A stretch of 9,794 bases of DNA, from NCBI GenBank assembly GCA_030452775.1, contig JAKDLQ010000075.1, forward strand, positions 1 through 9,794. Direction: 5' to 3'. The DNA is from Micrococcales bacterium (lineage in GTDB: Bacteria; Actinomycetota; Actinomycetes; Actinomycetales; Dermatophilaceae). Shown here in pieces: positions 1-6,320 of the stretch. The translations under genes were made by a program, and so were the position numbers. The notes under the pieces are model-generated. The model did not search any database, had not been told where the DNA came from, and saw only the letters and a list, made by a program, of their open reading frames with translations. The stretch's first letter is position 1, and each line of letters begins with the position of its first letter.

Positions 1-240
1 CGCGCCATGGAGATCCTGGGGGACGAGGTGCCCGACCACCTCCGCGAGGCCGGCGTGCTGCGTCTCGCGCACAAGGAGTCGAGTCTCGAGGAGCTCGGAC
101 AGCTTGCCGACCCGCCGATGACCAAGGACGCCATCGCAGGCCGGATCAGGCGGTTGCTCGCCATGGCGGACCGGCGCGCGGAGCAGCTCGGGGTGCTCGG
201 TACCGACGCCAACCTCACCCCGGACATGCTCGACGAGTGA
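1..240 (+). CDS. whiA: WhiA sporulation/cell-division regulator, C-terminal part (5' end outside window)
   Basis: The frame is open from base 1 and ends at TGA 238-240, giving the last 79 residues. They match the C-terminal helix-turn-helix half of WhiA: the stretch SLEELGQLADPPMTKDAIAG followed by RIRRLLAMAD, then the family-typical ending NLTPDMLDE. WhiA combines an N-terminal LAGLIDADG homing-endonuclease-like fold (not visible here) with this DNA-binding helix-turn-helix. It is a transcription regulator: in Streptomyces it acts with WhiB on sporulation septation genes, and orthologues persist in non-sporulating actinobacteria and Firmicutes. Position directly upstream of gap is the usual actinobacterial context. 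The ATG at 7-9 is internal, since conserved residues continue before it. The identification rests on the conserved C-terminus alone but is strong. Confidence 0.93.
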   Translation, partial: RAMEILGDEVPDHLREAGVLRLAHKESSLEELGQLADPPMTKDAIAGRIRRLLAMADRRAEQLGVLGTDANLTPDMLDE

Positions 241-246
241 GCAGCA

Positions 247-262
247 CGCTCTCCAGGGAGCG
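247..262 (+). terminator. weak hairpin after whiA, possible terminator
   Basis: CGCTC at 247-251 can pair with GAGCG at 258-262 around a 6-nt loop, starting seven bases after the whiA stop. The stem is only 5 bp and no T-run follows, so termination is doubtful and read-through into gap is possible. It is listed because nothing else in 241-290 looks like a terminator. Confidence 0.25.
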
Positions 263-293
263 ACACCGCAATCGGCCGACGAATGCGACAGAC

Positions 294-299
294 TAGGCT
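294..299 (+). promoter_or_regulatory. putative -10 element for gap
   Basis: TAGGCT at 294-299 fits the actinobacterial housekeeping-sigma -10 pattern TAnnnT and would start transcription near 305-307, about 65 nt before the gap start codon. No good -35 hexamer lies 16-19 bp upstream (that area reads AATCGGCC). The call therefore rests on the -10 alone, which is common for actinobacterial promoters helped by RbpA and CarD. Transcription is inferred, not shown. Confidence 0.35.
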
Positions 300-303
300 A
301 TGC

Positions 304-338
304 GGTGAGGGCGTCGCGGCAGCGCGACTGGACTCACC
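304..338 (+). promoter_or_regulatory. nested stem-loop in the gap 5' leader
   Basis: GGTGAG (304-309) can pair with CTCACC (333-338). Inside it GTCGCG (313-318) pairs perfectly with CGCGAC (323-328) around the tetraloop GCAG, with an internal loop of 3 and 4 nt between the two helices. It would sit at or within a base or two of the predicted mRNA 5' end and 18 bases before the GAGAGG ribosome-binding site (356-361), which stays outside the structure. A 5'-end hairpin of this kind could stabilise the transcript. No known riboswitch class is recognised. Confidence 0.4.
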
Positions 339-369
339 CCACCCGTTTCACGTTCGAGAGGCAGCACCA

Positions 370-1374
370 GTGACTGTTCGCGTTGGTATCAACGGCTTCG
401 GCCGCATAGGCCGCAACTTCTTCCGCGCCGTGAAGGCATCCGCCGCCGACATCGAGGTGGTGGCCTTCAACGACCTCGGTGACGACGACACCCAGGCCCA
501 CCTGCTCAAGTACGACTCGATCCTGGGCCGCTTCCCCGGCGAGGTCACGGTCGTCGATGGCGGCATCGAGGTCGACGGCGCGCTGATCCGGTCCTTCGCC
601 GAGAAGGACCCTGCGTCTCTCCCGTGGGGTGAGCTCAACGTCGACATCGTCCTCGAGTCGACCGGCTTCTTCACGCAGGCCGCCCAGGCGAGGGCCCACA
701 TCGACGCCGGCGCCAAGAAGGTCATCATCTCTGCCCCGGCAAAGAACGAGGACATCACGATCGTCATGGGCGTCAACCATGACCAGTACGACTCGGCCAA
801 GCACACCATCATCAGCAACGCGTCCTGCACGACCAACTGCCTCGCGCCCATGGCCAAGGTGCTCAGCGACGAGCTGGGAATCGTCAAGGGCCTGATGACG
901 ACCATCCACGCCTACACCCAAGACCAGAACCTTCAGGACGGTCCGCACAAGGACCTGCGGCGGGCCCGCGCCGCCGCCATCAACATCGTGCCGACGACGA
1001 CCGGCGCCGCCAAGGCCGTCTCACTCGTCCTGCCCGAGCTCGAGGGCAAGCTGGACGGCTTCGCGCTGCGTGTCCCGATCCCGACCGGCTCCGCGACCGA
1101 TCTCAGCTTCGAGGCCTCCCGTGACACGAGCGCCGAGGAGGTCAACGCCCTCGTCAAGGCGGCCGCCGACGGACCTCTCAAGGGCATCCTCGTCTACACC
1201 GAGGACCCGATCGTCTCCTCCGACATCGTCACCGACCCGGCCTCGTGCATCTTCGACTCGGGCCTGACGAAGGTCATCGGCAACCAGGTCAAGGTCGTCG
1301 GCTGGTACGACAATGAGTGGGGCTACTCCAACCGCCTCGTCGATCTCGTCAACCTTGTCGGGGCCTCGCTCTGA
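370..1374 (+). CDS. gap: type I glyceraldehyde-3-phosphate dehydrogenase, NAD-dependent
   Basis: This cytoplasmic tetrameric enzyme converts glyceraldehyde-3-phosphate, NAD+ and phosphate to 1,3-bisphosphoglycerate, the substrate of the pgk product encoded next. The protein has 334 residues, normal for the family. The N-terminal Rossmann motif GINGFGRIGRN spans residues 6-16. Asp35 in FNDL is the NAD-specificity aspartate. The active-site motif ASCTTNC places the nucleophile at Cys153, with partner His180 in TTIHAYTQDQ. The C-terminal signature is WYDNEWGYSNR. I chose GTG 370 because MTVRVGINGFG is the family N-terminus and GAGAGG at 356-361 sits 8 nt upstream. The frame is open back to 283 but those residues have no family resemblance. 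It is probably co-transcribed with pgk, since no terminator is seen in the spacer. Confidence 0.98.
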   Translation: MTVRVGINGFGRIGRNFFRAVKASAADIEVVAFNDLGDDDTQAHLLKYDSILGRFPGEVTVVDGGIEVDGALIRSFAEKDPASLPWGELNVDIVLESTGFFTQAAQARAHIDAGAKKVIISAPAKNEDITIVMGVNHDQYDSAKHTIISNASCTTNCLAPMAKVLSDELGIVKGLMTTIHAYTQDQNLQDGPHKDLRRARAAAINIVPTTTGAAKAVSLVLPELEGKLDGFALRVPIPTGSATDLSFEASRDTSAEEVNALVKAAADGPLKGILVYTEDPIVSSDIVTDPASCIFDSGLTKVIGNQVKVVGWYDNEWGYSNRLVDLVNLVGASL

Positions 1375-1396
1375 CGGCAGCGCGCCACGTCCTCAG

Positions 1397-1450
1397 CTCC
1401 ATCAGACCCCGAGGCTCCATCAAAGACGGAGACTCCACCAGGCACGGAGA
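1397..1450 (+). repeat. three tandem 18-bp units in the pgk leader
   Basis: Units begin at 1397, 1415 and 1433, each starting CTCCAtCA or CTCCACCA. The second and third also share the ending ACGGAGA and agree at 14 of 18 positions; the first is more diverged in its second half. The final GGAGA (1446-1450) is the pgk ribosome-binding site, and the middle unit carries a second copy of it (1428-1432). CTCC at the head of units two and three is complementary to GGAG at the tail of the same unit, so each can form a short 4-bp hairpin. The units occupy most of the 85-bp gap-pgk spacer. Confidence 0.6.
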
Positions 1451-1459
1451 ACTCACCTA

Positions 1460-2710
1460 GTGAAGACCATTGGCGATCTCGGGGATCTGCGCGGAACGCG
1501 CGTCCTCGTCCGTTCCGACCTCAATGTGCCCCTCGAAGGCGATCAGGGTTCGGCCCGGATCACCGACGATGGCCGCATCCGCGCTTCGGCGCCGACCATC
1601 AGGATGCTCGCCGAGCTGGGCGCTCGCGTCATCGTGTGCGCCCACCTCGGGCGACCCAAGGGCCGACCCGACGCGAGGTATTCACTGGCCCCCGTGGCCG
1701 AGCGGCTGGGGCAGCTACTCGGCCAGCGGGTGGCCTTCGCCGAGGACACCGTCGGGCCGAGCGCCGTCGCGGCGGTGGGCTCCCTCGAGGACGGAGAGGT
1801 CCTGCTCCTGGAGAATCTCCGGTTCAACCCGGGTGAGACGGGCGAGACGGACGAGGCGCGCGCCGAGTTCGCCGCCAGACTCGCCGCGCTCGCGGACGTC
1901 TTCGTCTCTGACGGGTTCGGTGTCGTGCATCGTGAGCAGGCCTCGGTCTACGACGTAGCCAGATTGCTCCCGCACGCCACCGGTGGCCTCGTGGAGGACG
2001 AGGTGGGTGTCCTACGCCGGCTGACCGAGGATCCGGAGCGGCCGTATGCCGTCGTGCTCGGAGGCGCGAAGGTGTCCGACAAGCTCGAGGTCATCGGCAA
2101 CCTTCTGAGCACCGCCGACCGCCTCCTCATCGGTGGCGGTATGGCCTTCACCTTCCTGGCCGCACAGGGCCTCGAGGTCGGTACGAGCCTGCTCGAGCGG
2201 GACCAGATCGAGGCCGTCAGAGGCTACCTCGATGAGGCGGCGACCCACGGTGTCGAGATCGTCCTGCCCGTCGATATCGTGGCGGCCGATGCGTTCAGCG
2301 CCGACGCCGCCCACGATGTCGTACCGGCCGACGAGATCCCGCCCGACCGGATGGGACTCGACATCGGGCCGAGGTCCAGCGCCCTCTTCGCCGAACGGCT
2401 CGCGGACTGCCGGACCGTATTCTGGAACGGGCCGATGGGCGCGTTCGAGCTGGCACCGTTCGCGGCCGGTACCCAGGCCCTCGCCACGGCACTCGCGGCG
2501 GTGACCGAGCAGGGCGCCCTCACCGTCGTCGGGGGTGGTGACTCCGCAGCCGCGATCCGGCAGCTGGGATTCGCCGACACGCAGTTCGGACACATCTCCA
2601 CCGGGGGTGGAGCCAGCCTCGAGTACCTCGAGGGCAAGCAACTGCCAGGTCTCACGGTGTTGGACGACGACCCGATTCCGGCCGACGAGCCGGCAGGAAA
2701 GGATCACTGA
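1460..2710 (+). CDS. pgk: phosphoglycerate kinase
   Basis: This cytoplasmic glycolytic enzyme transfers phosphate from 1,3-bisphosphoglycerate to ADP, giving ATP and 3-phosphoglycerate. The 416-residue protein is slightly longer than the usual 390-405. Visible substrate-side motifs are RSDLNVP (residues 18-24), HLGRPKG (62-68), LLLENLRF (115-122) and DGFGVVHREQASV (151-163). Nucleotide-side motifs are GGAKVSDKLEVIGNLL (201-216), GGGMAFTFL (225-233), WNGPMGAFE (322-330) and GGGDSAAAI (358-366), with a C-terminal GHISTGGGASLEYLEG. GTG 1460 is chosen because VKTIGDL is the typical N-terminus and GGAGA at 1446-1450 lies 9 nt before it. The frame is open upstream to an ATG at 1313, inside gap, but that stretch encodes only the leader repeats. 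The stop TGA 2708-2710 overlaps the tpiA ATG by one base. Confidence 0.97.
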   Translation: MKTIGDLGDLRGTRVLVRSDLNVPLEGDQGSARITDDGRIRASAPTIRMLAELGARVIVCAHLGRPKGRPDARYSLAPVAERLGQLLGQRVAFAEDTVGPSAVAAVGSLEDGEVLLLENLRFNPGETGETDEARAEFAARLAALADVFVSDGFGVVHREQASVYDVARLLPHATGGLVEDEVGVLRRLTEDPERPYAVVLGGAKVSDKLEVIGNLLSTADRLLIGGGMAFTFLAAQGLEVGTSLLERDQIEAVRGYLDEAATHGVEIVLPVDIVAADAFSADAAHDVVPADEIPPDRMGLDIGPRSSALFAERLADCRTVFWNGPMGAFELAPFAAGTQALATALAAVTEQGALTVVGGGDSAAAIRQLGFADTQFGHISTGGGASLEYLEGKQLPGLTVLDDDPIPADEPAGKDH

Positions 2711-3522
2711 TGCCCACGGATACCCGCGCCACCGGGCGCACACCGCTCATGGCGGGCAACTGGAAGATGAACCTCGACCACCTCCAGGCAACCCATCTGG
2801 TCCAGAAACTCGACTGGACGCTTCGAGACGGCAAGCACGATCACGAGGCCGTCGAGGTGGCGGTCCTGCCGCCCTTCACCGCTCTACGATCGGTCCAGAC
2901 GCTCATCGAGGGCGACAAGCTCGAACTCAAGCACGGTGCCCAGGACCTTTCCCCGCACGGGTCGGGAGCCTACACCGGTGACATCTCGGGGGCGTTCCTC
3001 GCCAAACTCGGCTGCACCTATGTCACCGTCGGCCATTCCGAGCGGCGTGCCCGGCATCACGAGACCGACGATGTCGTGGGCGCGAAGGTCAAGGCGGCCC
3101 TCAGCCATGGCCTCGTACCGATCCTGTGCTGCGGCGAGGATCTCTCCGTCCGCAAGGAGAACGGGCAGGTCGAGCACGTGACGGCACAGGTGCGCGCCGC
3201 CCTCGACGGCGTCACTCGCGAGCAGGTCGCGAGCATCGTCATCGCCTACGAGCCCATCTGGGCCATCGGTACCGGCGAGGTGGCCACCCCGGATGACGCG
3301 CAGGAGGTCTGTGCCGCGATCCGGACCCTCCTCGGGCACCTCTACGACGCAGACGTGGCCGGAGGTATCCGGATTCTCTACGGTGGCAGCGTCAAGGCGG
3401 CCAACGTCGCCACGATCATGGCGCAGGCGGACGTCGACGGCACCCTGGTCGGTGGTGCGTCGATAGACCCGAGCGAGTTCGCGTCGATCTGCCGGTATCG
3501 AGACCACCCTCAACCGGTGTGA
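2710..3522 (+). CDS. tpiA: triosephosphate isomerase
   Basis: This dimeric TIM-barrel enzyme interconverts dihydroxyacetone phosphate and glyceraldehyde-3-phosphate in the cytoplasm, feeding the gap product. The protein has 270 residues, within the actinobacterial range. All catalytic residues are in place: Asn17 and Lys19 in AGNWKMN, His109 in VGHSERR, and Glu181 in AYEPIWAIGTG. The phosphate-binding motif YGGSVKAAN (224-232) and the late loop LVGGASID follow. ATG 2710 overlaps the pgk stop (TGATG). AGGAAAGG at 2695-2702, inside the last pgk codons, is a strong ribosome-binding site at 7 nt, so translation is probably coupled to pgk. The first ten residues are a variable extension before RTPLMAGNWKMN. 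Confidence 0.98.
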   Translation: MPTDTRATGRTPLMAGNWKMNLDHLQATHLVQKLDWTLRDGKHDHEAVEVAVLPPFTALRSVQTLIEGDKLELKHGAQDLSPHGSGAYTGDISGAFLAKLGCTYVTVGHSERRARHHETDDVVGAKVKAALSHGLVPILCCGEDLSVRKENGQVEHVTAQVRAALDGVTREQVASIVIAYEPIWAIGTGEVATPDDAQEVCAAIRTLLGHLYDADVAGGIRILYGGSVKAANVATIMAQADVDGTLVGGASIDPSEFASICRYRDHPQPV

Positions 3523-3553
3523 ACGAGGCACCTCCGATAGCGGGCGCCAGCCC

Positions 3554-3586
3554 TTGACCGGGCACCTCGCCAAGTGCAGGTATTCT
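3554..3586 (+). promoter_or_regulatory. possible promoter for secG-rbpA
   Basis: In the 119-bp tpiA-secG spacer, TTGACC (3554-3559) resembles a -35 element and TATTCT (3581-3586) fits the TAnnnT -10 pattern. The 21-bp spacing is longer than the usual 17-19, so only one element may be used. No hairpin strong enough to stop the upstream transcript is seen, so secG and rbpA may also receive read-through from gap-pgk-tpiA. No sigma-R type GGAAT-N18-GTT motif was seen, although rbpA is known to be under sigma-R control in Streptomyces. Confidence 0.35.
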
Positions 3587-3641
3587 GTGACCGTTGTCCG
3601 ATCACCGGGTCGAGCGGCCCCAAACGAGATGGAGTAACTCT

Positions 3642-3887
3642 GTGGATGCGGTTCGCATCGGCCTGCAGGTGCTGCTGGTCGTCACCGGCGTGCTCCTGAC
3701 CCTGTTCATCCTCCTGCACAAGGGCAAGGGCGGTGGCCTGTCGGATATGTTTGGCGGCGGTATGTCGACGTCCGTGGGTGGATCCTCGGTTGCCGAGCGC
3801 AACCTCGACCGTTTCACGATCGCGGTTGCCGTGATCTGGGCAACGGCGATCATCGGGCTGGGCCTGCTGGCCCGTTTCGCGAGCTGA
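3642..3887 (+). CDS. secG: SecG subunit of the SecYEG protein translocase
   Basis: SecG is a small inner-membrane subunit that helps SecA-driven export through the SecYE channel. The 81-residue protein has the family layout: a first hydrophobic helix at about residues 6-25 (GLQVLLVVTGVLLTLFILLH), a cytoplasmic glycine-rich loop GKGGGLSDMFGGG with SVGGSSVAERNLDR, and a second helix at about 57-77 ending LGLLARFAS. GTG 3642 is chosen because VDAVRIGLQVLL is the normal N-terminus and GGAG at 3631-3634 is 7 nt upstream. The frame is open back to a TTG at 3594, but that lacks a ribosome-binding site and adds sixteen charged residues without family support. The stop is followed directly by the rbpA ribosome-binding site. 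Confidence 0.96.
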   Translation: MDAVRIGLQVLLVVTGVLLTLFILLHKGKGGGLSDMFGGGMSTSVGGSSVAERNLDRFTIAVAVIWATAIIGLGLLARFAS

Positions 3888-3900
3888 AGGAGCAGAGCAC

Positions 3901-4251
3901 ATGGCAGGTGGTAATGCGATTCGAGGAAGCCGGGTCGGCGCCGGACCGATGGGTGAGGCCGAACGCGGTGAGTCCGCGCCGCGGGTGCACATCTCCTACT
4001 GGTGCTCCAACGGGCACGAGACCCGGCCCAGTTTCGCGCAGGAGCCCGGCATGGAACCGCCCCAGATGTGGGACTGCCCGCGGTGCGGCTTCCCGGCCGG
4101 GCAGGACCGGCTCGACCCTCCGGCGCCTCCCAAGGTGGAGCCGTACAAGACTCATCTGGCCTACGTCAAGGAACGGCGCAGCGACGCCGACGGCGAGGCC
4201 ATCCTCGATGAAGCCCTGTCCGCGCTGCGCGGCCGGGGACTCATCCGGTAG
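3901..4251 (+). CDS. rbpA: RNA polymerase-binding protein RbpA
   Basis: RbpA is an actinobacteria-specific factor that binds the RNA polymerase beta subunit and group I/II sigma factors, stabilising the open promoter complex; it also affects rifampicin tolerance. The 116-residue protein shows the regions in order: the N-terminal tail with NAIRGSRVGAGPMGEAERGE; a zinc-ribbon-like core with candidate ligands Cys35, His39 (WCSNGHE), Cys59 and Cys62 (CPRCGFPAGQDR); a basic linker including PPKVEPYKTHLAYVKERRS; and the C-terminal sigma-interaction helix ADGEAILDEALSALRGR. ATG 3901 has AAGGAG at 3887-3892, overlapping the secG stop, so the pair is probably coupled. It is the last gene of the plus-strand group and ends 78 bp before the convergent pgl stop. 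Confidence 0.97.
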   Translation: MAGGNAIRGSRVGAGPMGEAERGESAPRVHISYWCSNGHETRPSFAQEPGMEPPQMWDCPRCGFPAGQDRLDPPAPPKVEPYKTHLAYVKERRSDADGEAILDEALSALRGRGLIR

Positions 4252-4274
4252 GGGGAGGCCACCAGGCCAGACAG

Positions 4275-4310
4275 GTATGCCGCCGAGCGGGCGTCCGCTC
4301 GGCGGCATAC
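4275..4310. terminator. bidirectional terminator hairpin between rbpA and pgl
   Basis: GTATGCCGCCGAGCGG at 4275-4290 is the exact reverse complement of 4295-4310: a 16-bp perfect stem with the loop GCGT. An outer helix of CAGAC (4268-4272) with GTCTG (4315-4319) can extend it across a small internal loop. It lies in the only spacer between convergent stops (rbpA 4251, pgl 4330), so it serves both strands by symmetry. No T-run follows on either strand, as is common for actinobacterial terminators. Confidence 0.88.
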
Positions 4311-4329
4311 GTGCGTCTGCCAGCAGCTC

Positions 4330-5070
4330 TCAGGAGTGCAGGCGGCTGGCGGCAGCACGATCGATGAGCCACCGGGTCGCCTCGCTCCCGGCCAGCCCGG
4401 ATGCCGGCACGTCCCATCGGTCGGCCTCGGGGGCGAGCGCGGCTGCGACGGCGACCGCCTTGTCGTCGCCCGCGACGAGGAACCACACCTCTCGCGAGCG
4501 CCGCAGACACTCGAAGGTGAGGGAGACCCGGACCGGCGGCGGCTTGGGAGAGTCGTGCACCGCGACCGCGACAGCATCCGTGGCCTGTTGTGCGGGGTGG
4601 TGCGGGAAGAGTGAGGCCACGTGACCGTCCGGGCCGACACCGAGGAGCACGACGTCGAAGGCGCCGGTCCCGTGCTCGCGCACCGTCTCTCCGTAGGCAG
4701 CGGCGCTGGCCTCGACGGACTCCGCCGTGTCTGGGCCGGCGACCCGGTGGACGTGGTCGGGGTGCAGGCCGAGGCGCCCGAGACCCGCAGCGTCGTTCTG
4801 GGTGTCGTTGCGCTCCGGGTCGCCGGCCGGCAGGTAGCGCTCGTCGCCCCACCAGACGTCGAAGCCTGACCAGTCGACTGCCGAGCGGCCGGCCACGGCC
4901 GAGACGGATGCAAGGCTCGCCGAGCCCATCGACCCGCCGGTCAGCGCGAGCTGCGCGCGTCCACGGGCAGCCTGCGCGTCGAGGATGGCCGTGACGAGCC
5001 GCGCACCGATGGCGTCCGCCAGCGACTGACGATCCGGGTGGATGACGATCACCGGGTCCGGTCGAGTCAC
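4330..5070 (-). CDS. pgl: 6-phosphogluconolactonase
   Basis: The enzyme hydrolyses 6-phosphogluconolactone, made by the upstream zwf product, to 6-phosphogluconate in the oxidative pentose phosphate pathway. The 246-residue protein is of the SugarP isomerase/Pgl (NagB-like) fold: LALTGGSMG (residues 41-49), VWWGDERYLPAGDPERND (72-89), and LLGVGPDGHVASLFP (142-156) with His150 in the family's conserved GPDGH motif. RVSLTFECLRRSREVWFLVAG follows at 181-201. GTG 5070 is chosen because AGGAGG (5077-5082) sits 6 nt upstream and the residues VTRPDPVIVIHPD begin the family. The frame stays open upstream to about 5490, but only as an out-of-frame translation of opcA. The start overlaps the opcA stop as GTGA, so translation is probably coupled. 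Confidence 0.95.
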   Translation of the reverse strand: MTRPDPVIVIHPDRQSLADAIGARLVTAILDAQAARGRAQLALTGGSMGSASLASVSAVAGRSAVDWSGFDVWWGDERYLPAGDPERNDTQNDAAGLGRLGLHPDHVHRVAGPDTAESVEASAAAYGETVREHGTGAFDVVLLGVGPDGHVASLFPHHPAQQATDAVAVAVHDSPKPPPVRVSLTFECLRRSREVWFLVAGDDKAVAVAAALAPEADRWDVPASGLAGSEATRWLIDRAAASRLHS

Positions 5071-6320
5071 GAGGACCCTCCTGAGGTCTTGCTCGACGTC
5101 GTGGCGGCTCTCGACCTGCGCGCCGCGCCGGCCTCCTTGGCTGCAGCGGATCCCTCGGTGACAGAGGGCTCGGTGGCAGAGGGCGCGGCGGGCTGTTCGC
5201 GCGTGGTGGGCTCGCCCTGGAGCCTGCGTGCCGTCGCAGCATGGACCTGCTCGGTGTCGGCGGCCTCTGGGGCATCCGGTGCTTCGATCATCGCCGCTGC
5301 CTGCCGCGCGGCCGCACTGCGTCGCAGCCTGTTCGCGAGGCGCCGCGAGGCCGCGGGGTCCGGGGCGATGCCCTTGTCGATCGCCTCCTCCAGGGAGAGC
5401 TTCGAGCGGCTCACCTTCGCCAAGCCGTGCAGCAGGGCGTCCTCGTAGGTGTCGTCGGGATCGAGTCGGCGCAGCTCGTTCGCCAGGCACTCGGCGCGGG
5501 TCGGGCGAGGCAGACTGACCCGCCGGTCCGGATGTCCCGGTTGCGACAGTGTCGCCACTTCATCGCCGGGCCGGACGAGGTCAATCATGCCGCTCTTGCG
5601 TTCGAGCCGCGCCGCGCCGATGCCGCTGCCGGGCGGGGTCGCGACGCGACGGACCGGGAGCTTGAGCCGGTGGGCGAGCCACGCGGCCAGCAGATCTGAC
5701 GACGGAGAGTCGGGAGCGCCGGAGACGGCGGCGCCGGTGACCTGCTCGAACGGCGCCTGGTCGAGGGTGGCGGCGAGCAGCCCACGCCAGCGGGTGACCC
5801 GGGTCCAGGCCAAGTTGGTGTCTCCGCGTTGGTAGCTCGCAGCGCGCTTCTTGAGTATCCGGCGCGGGTCGCGGTGCTGGGCGGCATCGGTGATGCGTCG
5901 TCCCGCCATCGCTCCGATCGAGCTGGCCGCGACATCGTCCGGCGCCTCGCCGGGCCACCACGCGACGATGGGGCAGTCCGCGAGCAGGAGCGGCACGACG
6001 ACACTTGGTCCATGGTTGGCGAGGGCTCCGTGCAGTCTCAGCACGACGACCTCGCTCGCCCCGGCGTCGCCTCCGAGGCGGATCTGGGCGTCGAGCCGGT
6101 TCGTGCCGCGACGGTCGTGGGCGATGACCACGATGATGCGACAGGGGTGCTGGCGGCTCGCCGCGATGGCGTCCTCGATGGCCTCGCTCGCGCCGGTGCC
6201 GTCGATGACGACGACGAGGGTGAGCACTCGACCGAGGGCCATCGACCCGACCTCGCTGCGTAGCCGGACGAGCTTCGCGCTCACGTCGCCGGTTGTCGTG
6301 TCGGTCAGTTCGGTGATCAC
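5067..6320 (-). CDS. opcA: glucose-6-phosphate dehydrogenase assembly protein OpcA
   Basis: OpcA is required for assembly or redox activation of glucose-6-phosphate dehydrogenase in cyanobacteria, and accompanies zwf in actinobacteria. The 417-residue protein opens with the family start ITELTDTTT, then LVRLRSEVGSMALGRVLTLVVV (18-39), the signature CPIVAWWPGEAPDD (116-129), and RGDTNLAWTRVTRWRGLL (165-182). Conserved-looking sequence ends near residue 335. Residues 336-417 are a low-complexity Ala/Ser/Thr/Glu/Arg tail with an S-x-T-E repeat, likely disordered. I prefer GTG 6320 over GTG 6332: GGAGG (6325-6329) is 5 nt upstream of 6320, and IxELxDTTT is where the family begins. The start overlaps the zwf stop as GTGA, and the stop overlaps the pgl start as GTGA. 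Confidence 0.94.
   Translation of the reverse strand: MITELTDTTTGDVSAKLVRLRSEVGSMALGRVLTLVVVIDGTGASEAIEDAIAASRQHPCRIIVVIAHDRRGTNRLDAQIRLGGDAGASEVVVLRLHGALANHGPSVVVPLLLADCPIVAWWPGEAPDDVAASSIGAMAGRRITDAAQHRDPRRILKKRAASYQRGDTNLAWTRVTRWRGLLAATLDQAPFEQVTGAAVSGAPDSPSSDLLAAWLAHRLKLPVRRVATPPGSGIGAARLERKSGMIDLVRPGDEVATLSQPGHPDRRVSLPRPTRAECLANELRRLDPDDTYEDALLHGLAKVSRSKLSLEEAIDKGIAPDPAASRRLANRLRRSAAARQAAAMIEAPDAPEAADTEQVHAATARRLQGEPTTREQPAAPSATEPSVTEGSAAAKEAGAARRSRAATTSSKTSGGSS
5155..5184 (-). repeat. 15-bp tandem duplication inside opcA
   Basis: Two adjacent 15-bp units, 5155-5169 and 5170-5184, differ at one base. They encode the pentapeptides S-A-T-E-P and S-V-T-E-G in the tail of OpcA. Being in frame and inside a low-complexity tail, the duplication probably has little effect on folding and looks like replication slippage. 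Confidence 0.7.

Noticed and set aside
283..369. 29-residue N-terminal extension of gap
   Set aside because: The residues precede the invariant VRVGINGFG start and cover the hairpin leader. GTG 370 has GAGAGG at the right distance.
334..948. A 204-codon minus-strand open frame antisense to gap
   Set aside because: It is a shadow rich in Asp, Val, Gly and Arg with no domain, fully inside a clear GAPDH gene.
1313..1459. In-frame N-terminal extension of pgk from an ATG inside gap
   Set aside because: It overlaps the end of gap in another frame and encodes only gap shadow plus leader repeats. GTG 1460 has a ribosome-binding site and the family N-terminus. I kept the repeat itself as a finding.
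3542..3553. Short GGGC/GCCC hairpin after tpiA as a terminator
   Set aside because: The stem is only four base pairs with no T-run, which is common by chance at this GC content.
3594..3641. TTG start for secG, adding 16 residues
   Set aside because: There is no ribosome-binding site at the right distance, it lies at about the predicted transcription start, and the added residues are charged and not family-like.
5071..5490. 140-residue N-terminal extension of pgl upstream of GTG 5070
   Set aside because: It is an out-of-frame reading of opcA with Arg/Pro/Gly-rich noise. The AGGAGG site and family alignment fix the start at 5070.
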